Below, one piece after another: positions 34,261 to 34,676 of a DNA stretch of 34,676 nt; positions within the stretch are counted from its first letter, which is position 1, and the number at the start of each line of letters is the position of its first letter. Made by a program: the position numbers and the translations under genes. Where the stretch lies: assembly GCA_024699005.1 (NCBI GenBank), contig JAILQN010000014.1, positions 1 to 34,676 of the forward strand, in the 5' to 3' direction. This DNA comes from Clostridia bacterium. GTDB lineage: Bacteria; Bacillota_A; Clostridia; Oscillospirales; Acutalibacteraceae. Below the pieces are notes generated by a model, which made no database searches, was not told the DNA's origin, and saw nothing but the letters and a program-made list of their open reading frames with translations.

Positions 34261-34433
34261 AATTAGCAATGTGCAGTGTGCAATGTGCAATTGGGTCCGG
34301 AAAAATATAGAAAGCAAATAAATACCGCCCCGTAAAACGCCTGAATAATTCAACGGGGCGGTGAAAAGCTTTTTTCTGTGGTGATGTGCGGCGCAATTGC
34401 ACATTGCACACTGCACATCGCCAATCGTACATT
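34261..34433. repeat. Heptamer inverted-repeat element E3, AATGTGC type
   Basis: The left arm (34261-34295) reads AATTAGC, AATGTGC, AGTGTGC, AATGTGC, AATTGGG. The reverse complement of the right arm (about 34393-34433) reads AATGTAC, GATTGGC, GATGTGC, AGTGTGC, AATGTGC, AATTGC. The interior hairpin ACCGCCCCG (34324-34332) / CGGGGCGGT (34354-34362) matches that of E1. The right arm overlaps the stop codon of the carrier gene. Confidence 0.85.
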
Positions 34434-34676
34434 AACAGTATCCAACAGCAACAGCGAAGCACATGACCGCCGCGGCGACTATGCCCTCCAGCACGAACAG
34501 CTTCCAGCTGAAGCGGAGCCATTTTGTGTACGACACGCCGATAAGCCCGATGGCGATTATCATGATCCCGCTCGTGGGGTAAAGCAGGTTCGTAAAACCG
34601 TCAGCCATGGCGAAGGTGATCGCCACGGTGTTGGAGCTGATGCCTATAAGGTGCGCCAGGGGAATGACAAGAGGCA
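34432..34676 (-). CDS. YfcC/DcuC-family carrier, C-terminal end (partial)
   Basis: The last 80 residues of a membrane transporter whose start lies beyond the window. The sequence begins PLVIPLAHLIGISSNT and continues with FAMADGFTNLLYPTSG, a signature loop of YfcC-type members of the C4-dicarboxylate anaerobic carrier family. Two hydrophobic helices follow (IMIIAIGLIGV and LEGIVAAAVMCFAVAV). Such carriers move organic acids, short peptides or related anions; substrate cannot be read from this piece. The TAA at 34432-34434 overlaps the last heptamer of element E3. Confidence 0.75.
   Translation of the reverse strand, partial: PLVIPLAHLIGISSNTVAITFAMADGFTNLLYPTSGIMIIAIGLIGVSYTKWLRFSWKLFVLEGIVAAAVMCFAVAVGYC

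Noticed and set aside
30608..34433. CRISPR array from the AATGTGC repeats
   Set aside because: Units are 7 bp with no spacers, arranged as inverted arms, and no cas genes are nearby.

Overview
The window looks like chromosomal DNA of an anaerobic Firmicute in the Clostridia, most likely an uncultured gut or rumen Oscillospirales/Christensenellales-type bacterium. The basis is near-consensus sigma-A promoters, AGGAGG-type ribosome sites, BspA-type leucine-rich repeats, cohesin and dockerin modules, GH109 and GH36 glycosidases and a YfcC-type carrier. No homology search was possible, so family names rest on motifs read from the translated sequence.

Layout. 1-387 is the 3' end of mfd. 522-1115 is a SRAP (HMCES/YedK-type) gene. 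1141-1406 is an unusual comb of small hairpins. Two small zinc-ribbon genes lie on the minus strand at 1424-2121. From about 2298 to 21671 there is one 19-kb plus-strand operon of five genes: a membrane-anchored cohesin, a small secreted cohesin, two very large paralogous dockerin proteins with peptidoglycan-binding domains, and a hub of about 2,420 residues with two C-type lectin domains, leucine-rich repeats, three cohesins and ten Ig-like repeats. A perfect 42-bp terminator palindrome closes it. An identical 63-bp direct repeat lies on each side of this operon. murD follows on the minus strand, then a 1,754-residue exported MBG/YDG adhesin behind a fully consensus promoter. The right end is a minus-strand run: the 3' end of a YfcC-family carrier, a GH36 alpha-galactosidase, mnmA, a GH109-type alpha-N-acetylgalactosaminidase and a stand-alone Smr-domain gene.

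How it works together. The operon contains both halves of a cohesin-dockerin system (five cohesins, two dockerins) but no recognisable catalytic module. This suggests a structural or adhesive complex on the cell surface rather than a cellulosome. The dockerin proteins could bridge peptidoglycan to the membrane-anchored cohesin and to the lectin/Ig hub. GH109 and GH36 would remove terminal alpha-GalNAc and alpha-Gal from glycans.

The intergenic spaces hold six elements whose arms are built from short A/T-rich words. In five of them the word is a tandem heptamer, and in the sixth it is a heptamer interspersed with hairpins. Three of them sit beside mnmA and the GH36 gene, and one supplies the last codons and stop of mnmA.
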